From: Baylisascaris procyonis
Lineage: Eukaryota > Nematoda > Chromadorea > Rhabditida > Ascarididae
Length of the DNA: 64,000 nucleotides
Direction of reading: 5' to 3'
Assembly: GCA_037389465.1 (NCBI GenBank)
Contig: JAZARR010000070.1
Coordinates: 1,702,501 to 1,766,500, forward strand
Of this stretch, positions 1 through 13,275 are shown one piece after another. Both the position numbers and the translations under genes were made by a program. The stretch's first letter is position 1. Each line of letters opens with the position of its first letter. The notes under the pieces are model-generated. The model saw only the letters and a program-made list of their open reading frames with translations. It was not told the origin of the DNA and did not search any database.

Positions 1-382
1 AGAAGAATTTCACTCTTTCTGTCTCTCACTTCTGCTGTCTAGGCGCGTAAAAAGGATTTACGCTCAAGAATATTCCTATAATTCTTCGTCTTTGAAGCTA
101 TCAATTTTTGCAAGAAAACGCTTCTGCAATGATTTCAGCATTGATCGCTCAGAAACTAGAATCTGCAACGTGTCTTCAAACTTTTCTATATGTTTCGATA
201 GTTATAGACGTTTGTAATATTTCTTTATTTGCAAAACTGTACAAAAAAATGAGACCGCTGTTGACAGTCAACTAATGTATAATTGTGTTACAGCGCAATA
301 TTTTTGCACGCCGAAAAAAAAATCACAAATACAACATATACAGGTGCTTAAACAATAAGAAAACATACAAAGACTAACTCAC

Positions 383-3300
383 ATGTGCCATTTATCTTCC
401 TAGCAAGTGCGCCAACCTCTGCTGGGCATTCGTTGAGGTCAGGATTCGACCACCTGAAATTAAAAATAAATATTTAATAAATTCCATATATTTATACGCT
501 TACGATGAAGGCACATGATAATTTATATGCAAGGAGCACATACCATGATTGAGGAAACCAGCTTCCATCTGAATTTTGCGTCGAGTTCTCACTCATATAG
601 AACGATAGCACCTCACCAATCTTTTTGTAGTCATACTTCCCAGTTAGTATTGTGTAAACAGGACCAGTCGTGTCGTTATTATTCTAAAGAAGACCATATT
701 TATTGAAACGGATACGCCTCATGAAAATATAACCTACCCATGGTTGAGCTTTCTTTCATCGACGCTCCATTTCACTAATGCTTTCTGGTCGCCCCGTGCA
801 CTTTTCTTTCTTTCTCATGCTAATAAACCTTAGCCCCATTATGAGATACATCTAAAACACGGCTATGCGCCACAACCTCCCTTCACAATTAAACTTGGTC
901 TGCGGAGACTGATGCTAGAAGGCCTTCACCTCTCATGACGGGACAGTACATCGAACGTTTAATACTGCAAGGTATTACGATGTAACATGTTGAGTGATGC
1001 TGAGTTTCCTCAGAGTTACCTTACTTGAAAATGATCATTCATGCACTAAAAAATTTTATGAATCTCTTTGTGGTGTCCCAGTTCCAAGTTTTTGAGCTGT
1101 AATAGTGGAATATGATTACATAAGTCATTTCTATGGAGTGTATTCTGAATGTTTCGTTATGATTATCGAGAAAATAGCCAAACTGGAGTGGTCTTACATT
1201 TAAATGTACTTTTGGTGTTGGTATGCTCGACGGTATTTGGTCTGCAAGTTGTGGTGACATTGTCGCGATAGCCTTAAGTGCAAAGTCGACCACCTTGCTA
1301 AATAGTGGATCATCATAGCCATTAAAGACGAGGTCATTCACTGTCTGAAAAATGAGATCATTCATTGATATCGCATTATGCGATTATTTATATTCATTTC
1401 GCATTAATATCGTCAAAATACAGATTTTTTTCGAGAGAATATTGCACTCCACAAAGAACCGTTAAGAAATGAAACCACAAATGTGAAACTTGATGGGTTC
1501 TAGTAAATTTTTTTCTTCATTATTTACGAATTTGGTAAATTACAGCCTCAAAAATTTCCACAAATTTTCCATTTCTACATGATGAGTTTTATATATTCTT
1601 GTAGGTGGCAAATTTTTGCATGCTGTAGATTTATTTACATATTTTTATGAGCTCATAAATTTGTTCTACTTCTTCAATGCTTGTTTGCATGCAAAACACT
1701 AAATTTTTTTTTTTTTCATAAACAAGTAGGTGAGTTGTGCTGTAAAGAAATCATCTTACTGTATAAATGAACGGCCCTGCATCGAGTGCTTTGATCGCAA
1801 TAGCAGCATAGTCACTATAACTATCGATCAATCTTTGGATCATCGCTTCGATCGCAGCTGTATTGCCAAGGCCACATATGATAGTGCCTATAGAAGGCAA
1901 TGAGCACAACAACTCCTTTAATCCCTCTACACTAGTGAGATAATTCATTGTCTTCTGAAATATCGTCTGCATATCGTATATTTCACCTCATTATGGTGTC
2001 CAGTCCATATGCATTATGCTAGAATGCGAAGAACCTCTCATTTTGTGAACGCTCGAAATGATACGGCAGTATAATCTCTGCCAATATCTGCTATAGGCAT
2101 AATTAATAAAGCGGGCAGGCTGATTGCTTGGCAGGTAGGGGAGCAGGTTTGGACTTTTAGACGAGTTATTTTCATAGGTTTTAAATGCTTTATTTGAGAG
2201 TTTATAACTGAAGTATGATGTTCGATTTCGTTCGATACCTCTCTGCTTTTATTTAATCCTATTACGTTTCATAGCTAGCAAAATCCTGGAAAGCAAGAAG
2301 CGTCCTCTTATGGGGATTTAAACGAATGAAATCCGATTGAGTGAGAAAATTTGATTTTTAGAGCTCCAAAAAGTAACATATATGCGAGTAGTAATTCAAA
2401 AACATGATAGCATCTGATATGTTGTTTTTTAATTTGATTTATTGGTAATCTTATCTTTTGTGTTCATTCTTAGTGAAGATTTGCTGATGGGATTTCTAAA
2501 TTTAAGTGATTATGTCAGTTAAAAAAAAAGCTTAACAAATTTCACAAAGTGAACTAACAAAAAACACAATGTCGGGCACGAGGAATACATCAGAAGGATC
2601 GCAATCGATGCATGATGTTGCTTTATCATATATATAAGTCGACTTAGGGCGGTAGTAGATTTCTTCACCTCTTTCTGAGAATCCTTCGATATTGTTTGTT
2701 CGCAGCACTCTGAAATGATTGCATTCCAAAACGCTATTGAGAAGAATATGCAAAAAAAGGGATTTATTATCCTTGAAAGTTTATTTTAAAAAACCGGATT
2801 TACGAGATCATGGTCTCAATTTTTGAAGGCTTCCACCTATTCTTGAAAGATTGTCGTAAGTAAAGCATGGTATTTCTTATAATTTGATATAATATCGAAG
2901 ATTTGATGTTATAAAATACATACCGATAGGAGTATGGACCTTTCTCGAACATATCAGGTGCGCTGCCACGATTTTGCACTTCTAAAGGATTCGTATAATT
3001 GAATATCCAATATTGCGTATAGGAAACGTAACGAGGATAAGCCCAATTTTGAGTTAAAATATTCAACGATCCATCTGACATTCGGCCAAGAATTCGATCC
3101 TGAATTGATAACTTCCCAAATGACACGTTGCCAGCTTTTTTCTTCAAAAAAAAGGAAATTTTGCAGAGACGTTGTGCATGTCTTACGTGAGATTTTTTCA
3201 TTCTAAAAGATGCAGTCTATATTTGAATATGGCGCAATATGATCACTGTTGCAATGGAAATTTAACTGTAAGCATTGTTATAATTGTCAGCGAGTGAATA

Positions 3301-3700
3301 TTTTACTTGATTGCCTCTTCTTTTGCACTCCTCATTTGACTCATTGTGCTTACCATTTCACTAACTTCCTTGTGAGGGAAAAAATTTTCACATATTCATA
3401 AGGACTCATAAGGATCACAAGATAATTCTAGAATAACCTAATGATTTTAGGCAAAATTAGGCAAACACAGATCTTTCCAATTCGATTATGAATTCTTACT
3501 ACTCGTGGAATATAAGCAATTCATGTGTGATGCAATGCGTTTAGTTGACTTACCTTTTTGATTGCTTCTTTTTCGGCAGTAGGTATAACGATCTTAATAA
3601 AAATGACACCCGTAATAATAAGCGCTATACCAACAAGAAAGAAAATCAAAGCACAAAATGAGCAAGTCACTTGTAATATTCGATAACGCAACGCAAACAT
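383..3700 (-). CDS. CD36/LIMP-2/SCARB-family scavenger receptor, N-terminal 382 aa (3' end outside window)
   Basis: Seven phase-consistent exons (3700-3554, 3141-2924, 2709-2559, 1954-1760, 1344-1120, 683-544, 453-383) code about 382 residues. The last donor at 382 leaves an open codon, so the C-terminal ectodomain and second membrane span lie left of the window. The ATG at 3700 opens directly on a hydrophobic segment (residues 10-40), the short cytosolic tail plus first span of CD36 proteins. Family signatures are clear: YWIFNYTNPLEVQNRG, then EKGPYSYR, then a YRPKSTYIYDK strand, and later TVNDLVFNGYDDPLF and LQFGYFLDNHNETF. A codon split between the last two exons gives QSWWSNPDLNECPAEVGAL. 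The family binds lipids or lipoproteins, or sorts lysosomal enzymes, as a two-span glycoprotein at the plasma membrane or lysosome; the ligand here is unknown. Several N-X-S/T sites are visible. An extra Cys-X-X-Cys (ATSCIDC) sits in the N-terminal ectodomain. Exon 2 begins after a weak TTTGAAG acceptor, the least certain join. Confidence 0.88.
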
Positions 3701-5364
3701 TATCTTTCTTTTCGTAGACAACAATCTCTGCAAATTTGATTAAATTCAAAATGAATGAAATAGTGCAGAGCTACGGAGAAACACTGAGATAAACTCAAAT
3801 GGTAAAATCGACACACCTATTCTCGATTTCTCAGCTAAATTTTTTCTAATCGTTATAATGCAAAACTAAATGATTTTTTTTTCAAGCGATGGTAATGCAG
3901 ATATAAATTTTAGTTTTCTACTAACTAATAATAAAAAGTTCTCAAAAATTATAAACGAGAGCAATGAATCGGGTGAATGTAGCAAAGCAATGAGTAAATA
4001 GTGATTGCTGCTGTAAAATAATGACATCGTTAACGTCTCATATCAGCTATTGATTTCTATGACATCATATCTAGTTAAGTGTATCGCTCAATAGTTAAGC
4101 ACTCTCTCAAACATTTGCATTTAACTATGCGCCACCACATTATATTGTCTTTATTAAGATAACGTCATATGGAACACTTGCTTTGCAATATATGAATTTT
4201 GAACTGAATAAAGAGATCATAAGTTGAAGAATCTTTTCTGAAATCTTGCTCGGTACCAATCTCCAACTTTCTCTCTCGGAGCTCAAACTCCATTTCTATT
4301 TTTTAAACGAAAAGTCCGAGGTTTGTTCTTTTCCATCCTTTGCACATACTGCCAATCTTTTATAAAGCATCACACTGAGTCGAATCAATTGGGAAGACAC
4401 CAATGCACAGGACTGCGCATTTTATATGCAGAGTAAAGAGTAAAGATGAACTAGCTGTTGGTGCAATCGACTTTCTCGTGCACAGTTAGCATCTACACAT
4501 GTACAAGTGAATTTTTTTCAAACTGCACCACTCAAATTTCTTCACATATTTTCATAAGTTTGTTCACATCTCACTGTTCATATCTCACTAATTTTGTGTA
4601 CAAACAGCTTCGGTGTTATCACGTCGAAAATTTCTTCAGGAAAGAACTCAAGAGAGGAAAAGAGAATATAAAAACTATGATATGCTGGCCCCAACTTTTG
4701 GGAAACGTAGCCCCAACTTTTGGGAAAATAGAACACTTTCGTCACGAGGCCTCAATTATTCCGCTGATTTAGTCTAACGTACAATAAATGCTTTATTCGT
4801 TATTGTGATGCAATTCTTTGCACCCAAAAAAAAGTGACTAATAGGTGAAGTTGAGTTGTTAAAAAGTATGCAGTAATTGTGGAAAAAATTTGCATAATAT
4901 TTTTTATACACAATATTGTCAAATATATCAAAATGCACTTTGCATAATAAATATTAAGCAACTAGAAACGACAAGCAATAGAAATTTTTAATACAATCAT
5001 ATACACAGAAACGACATATTTCTGAGGATCGCTAGCACTGGCATTCTTTTATTTTATTTATTTTATTTTATTTTTTTTTTTTGATAGTTAGACGATATGC
5101 TTTCAATGTTGTGCTAATTTTTCTCTTTCTCAGAGTAATATAATTCTGATCCATGTGTTAAATTGTTATGTTAGCTGCTAGAAATTTGAAATTTAATAGT
5201 TACTTAAGTATCACAAAATTTTAGAATGTTTTAAATGCATAAAGATTAGTAAATTTGCTCAGAAATATAATTTTTAAAATTGATAGCAATGAAAATGCCT
5301 ATTATTATAATAATTATAACCGTTTAAACAGACGATACTTTCATTAGTTAAGTGGACAAATTAA
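3701..5364. other. Intergenic gap between the CD36-like and HMIT genes
   Basis: This 1.66 kb stretch is AT-rich. It holds no ORF that looks coding on either strand. It contains a short direct repeat at 4688-4727 (18 bp given twice, period 22) and a T/A-rich run at 5050-5083. The right part would hold the 3' UTR of the transporter gene. The left part would hold the promoter of the CD36-like gene. I see no clear TATA box or regulatory motif. Confidence 0.6.
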
Positions 5365-8300
5365 TCAAAGCGCAACTGTCTTCAAGGAAGATTGTTTTTG
5401 TGGCACTTTATCTCCACCATTCATTGCTTTCCTCTCAGTCATTACAAGGAATGCTTCTTTGCGTTTTTGTTTAGACATGAAGAGGAGTTCTATTTCTTCG
5501 ATACTGTAACCCTTTGTCTCTGGGATGAAGAAATAGAAGAATATAAGTGCGACAAATGTGATTCCAGCGTAAATGAAGAAAGCCCCTGAAAAAAAAAAAA
5601 AAATTAGGAGTAATTCGCGAAGCGCGATGGAATTCGCCCTTTTTTTTGGAGTTTCTAAAGACGTGATATTCAGATCACGAAAAATGGGAGTTCAATATCA
5701 CAAAAGACTGTGCAAAATAAACTTAAGCAACTCTCAAATGAGTAGCTCAATTTGTTGTATTCACAAGAGGCAAAGGACGGTCATATACAACTAGAAGTCA
5801 AATGGATAGCCATATGAAAGACGGATGAAACTTGCGTTCTAAAGCGATAATAAATACCCTTAAAACCCCGTTACTGATATTTTCACTACCTGAAGCTTTT
5901 CGACCAATATTATTCAATCAAAAATAGAGAGTATCATCGGCAATAATTTAATTTCATTGAAATGATGCATGAAAATCACACATCATTATTCACTTACGCC
6001 TTCTCCTTATTATTTTAACTTTATAAAAAACAATCAATTTATAAAAAGAAAAAGAGAAATATTGACCGTATTTGGTTGCTGCTTCACTGAGCGAGAGGAA
6101 TGTGAGTGAGATAATTAAATTGAAGAGCCAATTCGAAAACGTTGATAAGGCACAACAAGTACTACGAGCCCATAAAGGATAGAATTCAGCATTAAGTACC
6201 CATGGCAGAGGTGCATATCCTGCAATTATTCATCACTAATCATTCAACATTTTATGGTAAAATGGAAAAAAAAAATGCCGAGTTCATATTCTTGTTGAGT
6301 CGACAAGAGCAAAGTTATGTTGGTGCTTAGGTTTACATCATGAATAAATTGATGGTAAAAGGATGAATGAATGCATCGTTGGCCCATCTCATAATTTATT
6401 TCAATCATATTAGTGTGCCTCTTCAATAACTGCACTCACATTTGCAAGAAAATCATCGCTTCTGGCAAATTACCCATTTGGCTATTATGTCTAAGCTGCA
6501 AAGTTCTTTCTCCAGGAAATTTAAAAATAGTTCTTTCTCCAGGAAATTTAAAAATACAATTTTTTTGTCGCAACAAGAGCATTTTTTGCCTTCATAGTAG
6601 TTTGATGCATCTCAAAATAATCATTTTAAATAGATAGGAATATTATGGATTGGAATGTAAGTTACAGTGCTTCTATGAATAGAAATGATATAGATTGGAA
6701 TGCAGTTCAAGTTCATCGGACGAATTGTATGAGCGCAATGGGTGGTAATGTAAGTCAGAACATTCGAACTGCTAGGGATATATGCAAGTGTGAGTACACA
6801 TTCCGATATTTCAACGATAGCATGAGGAATACCTTTTGAAATAGATATAAACTGAAAGTGTTGTATATTGATTCCTGAATCAGGTACAGTGCCATTAACG
6901 AATGAAACTTTAAGAGGGTATGAGACGTGCATGCAATCTGATAAAGGAAAATAATATATAAAATAATATGAATTTGTCAGAAATGAAATAAAACTGACCA
7001 GTGGCAAAAAAGGCGAGGTAAAAGACCATGACGACGATTGGCATCACTGTGTACTTCGTGATGCAGAATGAAGGAGACCAATCATAGTTTGTCTCATTGA
7101 ATCCAGATGAGCAAGCTCCTGCCAACGCTGCGCCTGGATTCTCATGTGATGTAGGCAAGCAGTATCTGAAGTTAGACACTCTCAAATATTTATCACTCAC
7201 AAATAACTCGACTAAATCCTGACAATAAAAAAACAGGAAAACAATATATGGTTACTCTGTGGCTCCAACTTCAACGTTTTCTATCGAACGATGCATTAGG
7301 AAACTAGAAAGCGGTGCAATTCACTTTTCACTAAGCCTATTTGAAGCGTAACTGCTCAAGAAATATTCCTAATAATGCCTCGAAAGATGGTCTAGCTGTT
7401 TGATATAGAATTGAACCAATACTTAAAGGATGATTTGAAAAAATAAACTTCCAAGTAACCGTTGTTAATATAGCAGCAAAAGTATTTTATGGTGTCGTAT
7501 AGAAGTTTGAAAGGATGTATGAGATGTTACAATGAAGCAAAGAACGTACCCTTCAGATGTGCCTGCATCATTAGGCTTACAGAAGCCACAATGCTCATCG
7601 GTGACACAAAAATCACAGTTGCTGAAAACATAATCTTATTATTCTTCACTTGTATTTACCGATAATGGGAAAGTTTCAATAGTAAAAAAAAAAAAGGTAA
7701 CGAGAATTATTCCGCTTCAAAGTTAGAGAAAAATTTTAGGCAATGAAGTAATTATTTGTGCTCATTTCGCGATTTCTTTTTCAATACATATCACTCACCT
7801 CAATCATAAATACCTATTACTTCGTATAAAATATTCAATTACCTGTAAGCATTACACCTATCGAAGATGTGATCTTCCCCATCGGACTCATTTACACTGA
7901 GATGCATCACGTTAGCTGAATCCTTATTAATAAGCACGAAAGCGACACCCATAACGACAAGGGCAATGAATACACCCGCAACCGAGACGAGTAGCAACAC
8001 ACGTCTACCGACTTTTTCGATCAAATTCAACGGCACGAAAGTGGCAAAGAAATTCACTCCTGAAATATATTCTTTCGTTAGAATCATTTCGATACAAAAG
8101 ATACCAACAATTTTAATAAAACTATTGCTGTTGCACGTACTCTTACTTCACTAGAAATATTGCTCATAGCCCAAAAATCTGTTAGTCATGCTCCAATGTG
8201 ATATCGATGTTTCATTTTCATAAAAGCGTTTAAGGTCAATGTCTATTGGTGATATGAAGATGTTTTCAACGAAATGACGCATTCCACTGCTAATTAGCAC

Positions 8301-11300
8301 CACAACGAAAAAGTTTAACCGGAAATGCCGGCGGAAATCCAAATTGTCGTATGGATATCCTTTATGCCAGCTGACTGGATTATCGTTCCCGTATAATACC
8401 TAAAGTGAGCAATATGTATATTTCGCTGCAAAACATCTCGCCAAGAACATAAGCAGACATTTTAATGCAATAAATAGCTCTATCATCTAATGTAGCTTTG
8501 TTCTTTTCAACGAAGTTCATTCATAGCACTGTTTATAGAATCATATACAATCTACTACAAAATGATCTCTAATATATTACTATAAACCAGAATCATCAAT
8601 ATAAACAATAAGTGTCGCTATAAAATGTTGTGTTGGCATTTATCTTTTACTTTTTCTGAAGAGCTAATCAAATAGAATATTTACTCCAATGGATATTTTT
8701 TCGTTTAGAAGTGATAAGAAGGCGATGCATAAGATAAATTAGAAATTATAGAATTCATTGAGCTGTTTTCACAAAGGAGACTTACTTTCCACAGAAGTCA
8801 ACGTGATCGTTGATTACAATTAACTTCAATCTTCAGTCGGCAATCAATAAATTAATGCATATGCAACTATAAAATATTTTTTGTGAAAGTAATCTACTAT
8901 TATTTAAAGAATGGAATATTTCAAGTGTAAAATTTATTACTTACATAATAGTGTTAATACCGGCGAATTGTTGGAATGCTTGCATGAGGCATCCAATGCA
9001 CAACGCTTTCAAAACGTGTGGTGTTGTGAGAATACGTGTGATTACCAACGAATCTAAATTAAATATTTCATAAATAATATTAAAAATTCTATTCAAAAAT
9101 TTGAGTGATACAATCTGATACAATTTTTCATTGTAAAAATTGGGTAATAAAATTTGATATGAGTCATTCAATTTGTTGACAATTTAGAACGATTGATATC
9201 ATTGTCTACAAATGCGAACTACTAGTTTAGCTGTAGGCTATATGACGCTTATGTCAATGGTCGAAACACCTAGAAAGATCATTTTTCTATTCTTTTTTGG
9301 TTCACTTGTTAGGGTAATGAAGGCCAGTTCTTTCTTATGCGATTTGTTCTCATCATGCTTGTGTTACTTTCCCAAATTACCACTTATTTCATTGTCATGT
9401 TTCAAACTCTCTATTAGCTGCTTAATGAAGTGCAGAGAAGAATACTGATTAGTCAATGTTTACATGTATCATCATGTATCAGTATGCTAAATTAGTCACT
9501 TAATTCCTATAGTAGATTAGATGAATTGCTTACCTCCAACGGTTTCCTTTGCCTTCTTTTCTTGTTCGAATGATTCGGATATCTCGTTGATTTCATATTC
9601 AATCCATTCATGACTGCCGTTATAGATCTTCTCGAGAATCTTCAATAGGGTTTTCTTATACTCTTCAAATTTTATAGAAAGCACACTCTTCGGTACCTCT
9701 ATGAAAATATAGAGGAATGTGTTTTGTATTGGCATGAATGCTAGTAAATATCGATTATGTGCTAAATATCGATTCTTATGTACCCACGATATGTGCTATC
9801 GTGGGTCAAAGGGCTAAATGGAGCTTTTTTTTGAGAGAGAGGACAGAGAAAGGCTTGCTTAATCCTACCGAGCGACTTTCATCGGTACGTCCATGAATGA
9901 AGAGCCATCGTGGACTTTCAGGTAAGAAGAGAAAGCCAATAAACTGAATAACTGCCGGAACAGCGGCAAATGCGAACATTAGACGCCAACCGACATTTTC
10001 CGGATCAACATAGGAAAAACCACCTGAAATTTCAATATGATTACTCAAAGGAAAATCGGTAAGCAAAAAATAAAGAATTTTTTTCGATGAAAGTGCGATG
10101 AAATCATAAAACCCGTTATTAACAAATGAGGAAAAATTTGGCAAAGAATAATCAGGTGCACAATAAAAGTAGCAACTCGTTTATTACCCACATATTCAGC
10201 AAATAAATCAATAAATGAGTGAATCGAAAGTTTCTGTAATACTGTTACTCATCATGAATTTCTATATATTTTATGACTGATTCAATTACAGTGAACTATA
10301 TTTTTACTATAAATGAGCTTTAATGACAGTAAAAAATTAAAAGTTGATATAAATGCTGCATAGTTTTAACCTGCAATAATATTTGAAGCCATAAGACCAA
10401 AAGTTATCATTAATTGGAATCCGGTTATAAGTGTTCCACGAATATGTGCAGGTGATGCTTCACCTACGTAAATGGGTACTGTCATCGAGGCGAATCCTGC
10501 AAAATGAGGTAATATGAAAAGACATAGGTAAAAAAATGCTTATGGAATTATAGATTGGGCGATGATTGAAGTCGCCGTTCCTGCCGCATCAAAACTTCGT
10601 TAGCATTCCCTTAAGTGCAATAATACGAGTGGATAATTTTCTAATAAATATTAATATAAATTAAAGAAAAATTGATTCTTTATTCTTGGCAAATATGGTG
10701 GAATTTTTTTTTTATTTTTCACTCATTGATTCGTTATTTAAAGTCATAGTTTATGATGATGGTCTTTGTTTTTTTTATTTATCGCTTCATAAAGAGCAAA
10801 TTAAAATTGTTATTTTCACCTAATGAAGAGCTTATTTGTAAATAAATATTACAGGCAAATAAAAATACTAGAAATGTAAGTGCTTGTTTGAATAAAATAT
10901 GAACTGCATATTTACTGAACAACATATTATTGTGATTTTACGAGTGGTACATTCTCTCAACGGTAACATTTGCCGTACAACAAAAAATTTTCCGCTCGTC
11001 AAAAAGCTTGAGTAAATATTCCCTTATAAGCTATTCTTCTCAATATTACTTAACCATTTTTGAAGCAATGCATTTACCATATTTTTGGATCATAAGGTAG
11101 TATATTTACAGTAGTGAGTGCAATGCTGAATGTAATATAGTTGTTGCTGTAATGCACTCTATTTGCAGTAGTAATTTTCACTGTACTGTAATTAGAGTAT
11201 CGTAGCCTATGTTCAGCAGAGAGACGAAATATTGAAATGCCGATTGGGAGAACTTTTGCAACAAATTCCTTTTTGCTATTATGCAGCATGTTCAGTGTAT

Positions 11301-13275
11301 TTCTTATAAAAAGGGCATTGAACAATAAATTAATGAAAAAGAAGATAAAATTAAGGGAGATACAAGTCATGGGAGCTAATAAAATAAGCGTTTTTACTTT
11401 CTTCCCATCGGATCACCCAATTTTATTGATTTTCATCAGGTAATAAGATGGATACCGCCAAATTGCTCATTGAAAATGCAAATTTACGAACAGTTTATAA
11501 TTAAGACCAGGCTTCAAAAACATTCAATAATACTATATCTGCATAGATGTTAGTTACCGAATGAAAACAACTGGTTTTTCAGTTCATCAACGTTAATGCT
11601 TTGGTCACTCTACTTTTTGATGCATTTCGAGAGCACAATTAAAAATCTACCAATTGCGAATCCGAGGATTATCCTTCCAACAAGAAGTGTAACCTTCTCG
11701 GGAGCTGCAGCACACACCACTGCGCCAACTATGAACGCCAAACTTGATGCTAGAATAGTCTTCTTTCGACCAAATCGATCGGTGGCTGGCCCCGAAAGAA
11801 GTGCGCCAATTGCAGCCGTTCCTGTACTAATAAGTTGATAGCTTCACCCAAAAATATATACAACTTCATAAAGACATATTCACATACAAACCATAAGCTA
11901 CAATTCGATCTTCATTCACCCACGGTCGAACTCTATCCGAATGCTAAATAGATCTCATATCATTTCTTCAGCTTGTCAGCAAAAAATACATGAGCATTCC
12001 ACTACTCGTGTTGAGAGGACTATGCAGCCATCTGGCTGAGTGCGATGTTTCAGTGAATTTCACCTGAGGTAAGGCTGTCTGAGCGGAAGAAATAAGCATA
12101 ACACCTTTTAAAGTGTTCATAGGAAGTTTTAAAGCTTTCAACCTAACATGCAGTCAATGATGCCTATAATTTTCCCCAACAGCAGGATTACAACGTGGAG
12201 GTATAAGCATAGCATATTTAGTGAACTCACATGAAAGTATTTATGCGATATATAAATTACAAGGTAAATATGTCGATCTATAAGAACAACTTACCAGGTG
12301 TAATACTAACGATAAGTTCCTTCCAAATGGCGCTCATTGGAGTCATGCCTTCGTTAGTGGCAACATACAGCATCGCACTCGAGACGATACCCGTATCATA
12401 ACCGAAAAGAAATCCACCTATGACAGCCATGAACGAGAGCAGATAGACGAAGAAACCCAATTGAGGAACATTGCTCGGTTTTGGGTTATTCGAATTTCCC
12501 GGTGTTGCCTAAATGCGTTGATTGTTTACTTATGTATGAATAAAAGAACACCTAGAAAATATATTTCTACTTATGAACATTTCAAACGCTTCGCAGAGAT
12601 GTAATCATGTCATCAGTGAAGGAATAAATGGCTTCCGGGTGCTCGGAGAGCAACTTTGATGAGCATGACATCACTTTTCAAAGAATATTTCAGCAACCAG
12701 TTAGTCGAGGGATTAAACTGCAAAAAATGCATGAGCTATGATCGCCTTCAGCGTTTTTTCTCGAATTCACTAGCAGAAAGCAGCTCTTAGAGATGCTATT
12801 TGCTTGGAGTTTTGCTTTGCGGATGTTGTCCTGTTCATAACAGTATGATTATTCATGTATTTTTTGCATGCGTTTCCGCTTAAAGATGTTGAAATAAATA
12901 AACGAATAAGAGCGCATAAAAAAATAAGCGGATGTTTTCAATATGCGCAAGCGGAAAAATCAACAATGCTTAAGTGAGTGCATATAATTTCTCGATGCAT
13001 TACGTATTGTCCTGTTCCTTTCTCAGTCATATTACTGCGGAGGGAAATTTTTGAAAATTTTAGCCTGAGGTATCGATACCCTTGGCGAATGTCAAGACGT
13101 TTATTGCGAGTCGCATTGATTAGATTAATAGCGAACTAATTCGTTGCTGAAACTAGAATTAGTGTATAATTGTTATAATTAAGCGCCGTCAAAAATATTC
13201 CAGAACGTGTCGTAAAATACTTTGAATTGAAAAGAAATCAGGCAGACATTAACATACCACAGCAACTTGCACCAT
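5365..13275 (-). CDS. Proton/myo-inositol cotransporter (HMIT family, SLC2A13-like), complete, 13 exons
   Basis: Thirteen phase-consistent exons: 13275-13258, 12508-12295, 11821-11651, 10496-10371, 10023-9869, 9639-9534, 9053-8945, 8399-8320, 8059-7843, 7621-7550, 7165-6999, 6219-6067 and 5585-5365. They code about 602 aa, normal for HMIT. This is a 12-span MFS sugar porter; the family imports myo-inositol with protons across the plasma membrane. Seen in sequence: [12 protein letters not shown] (about 39-50), GRKK after span 2, [23 protein letters not shown] (211-218), [12 protein letters not shown] (from 291), a GRR after span 8, [14 protein letters not shown] and PETKG (551-555). The large exofacial loop between spans 9 and 10 (about 385-435) is cysteine-rich (CNAYSNCDFC, CGFCKP), which separates HMIT from GLUT sugar carriers. 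The first exon codes only six residues (MVQVAV); it fits in phase with a GTATGT donor but is the least sure exon. The 106-nt exon uses acceptor CTATTGAAG, giving [16 protein letters not shown]. Confidence 0.93.
6502..6555 (+). repeat. 27-bp tandem duplication in an HMIT intron
   Basis: The 27-bp unit beginning AGTTCTTTCTCCAGG is present twice head to tail, with no mismatch, inside the intron between the exofacial-loop exon (7165-6999) and the next exon (6219-6067). It is a local slippage-type duplication with no visible function. Confidence 0.9.
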
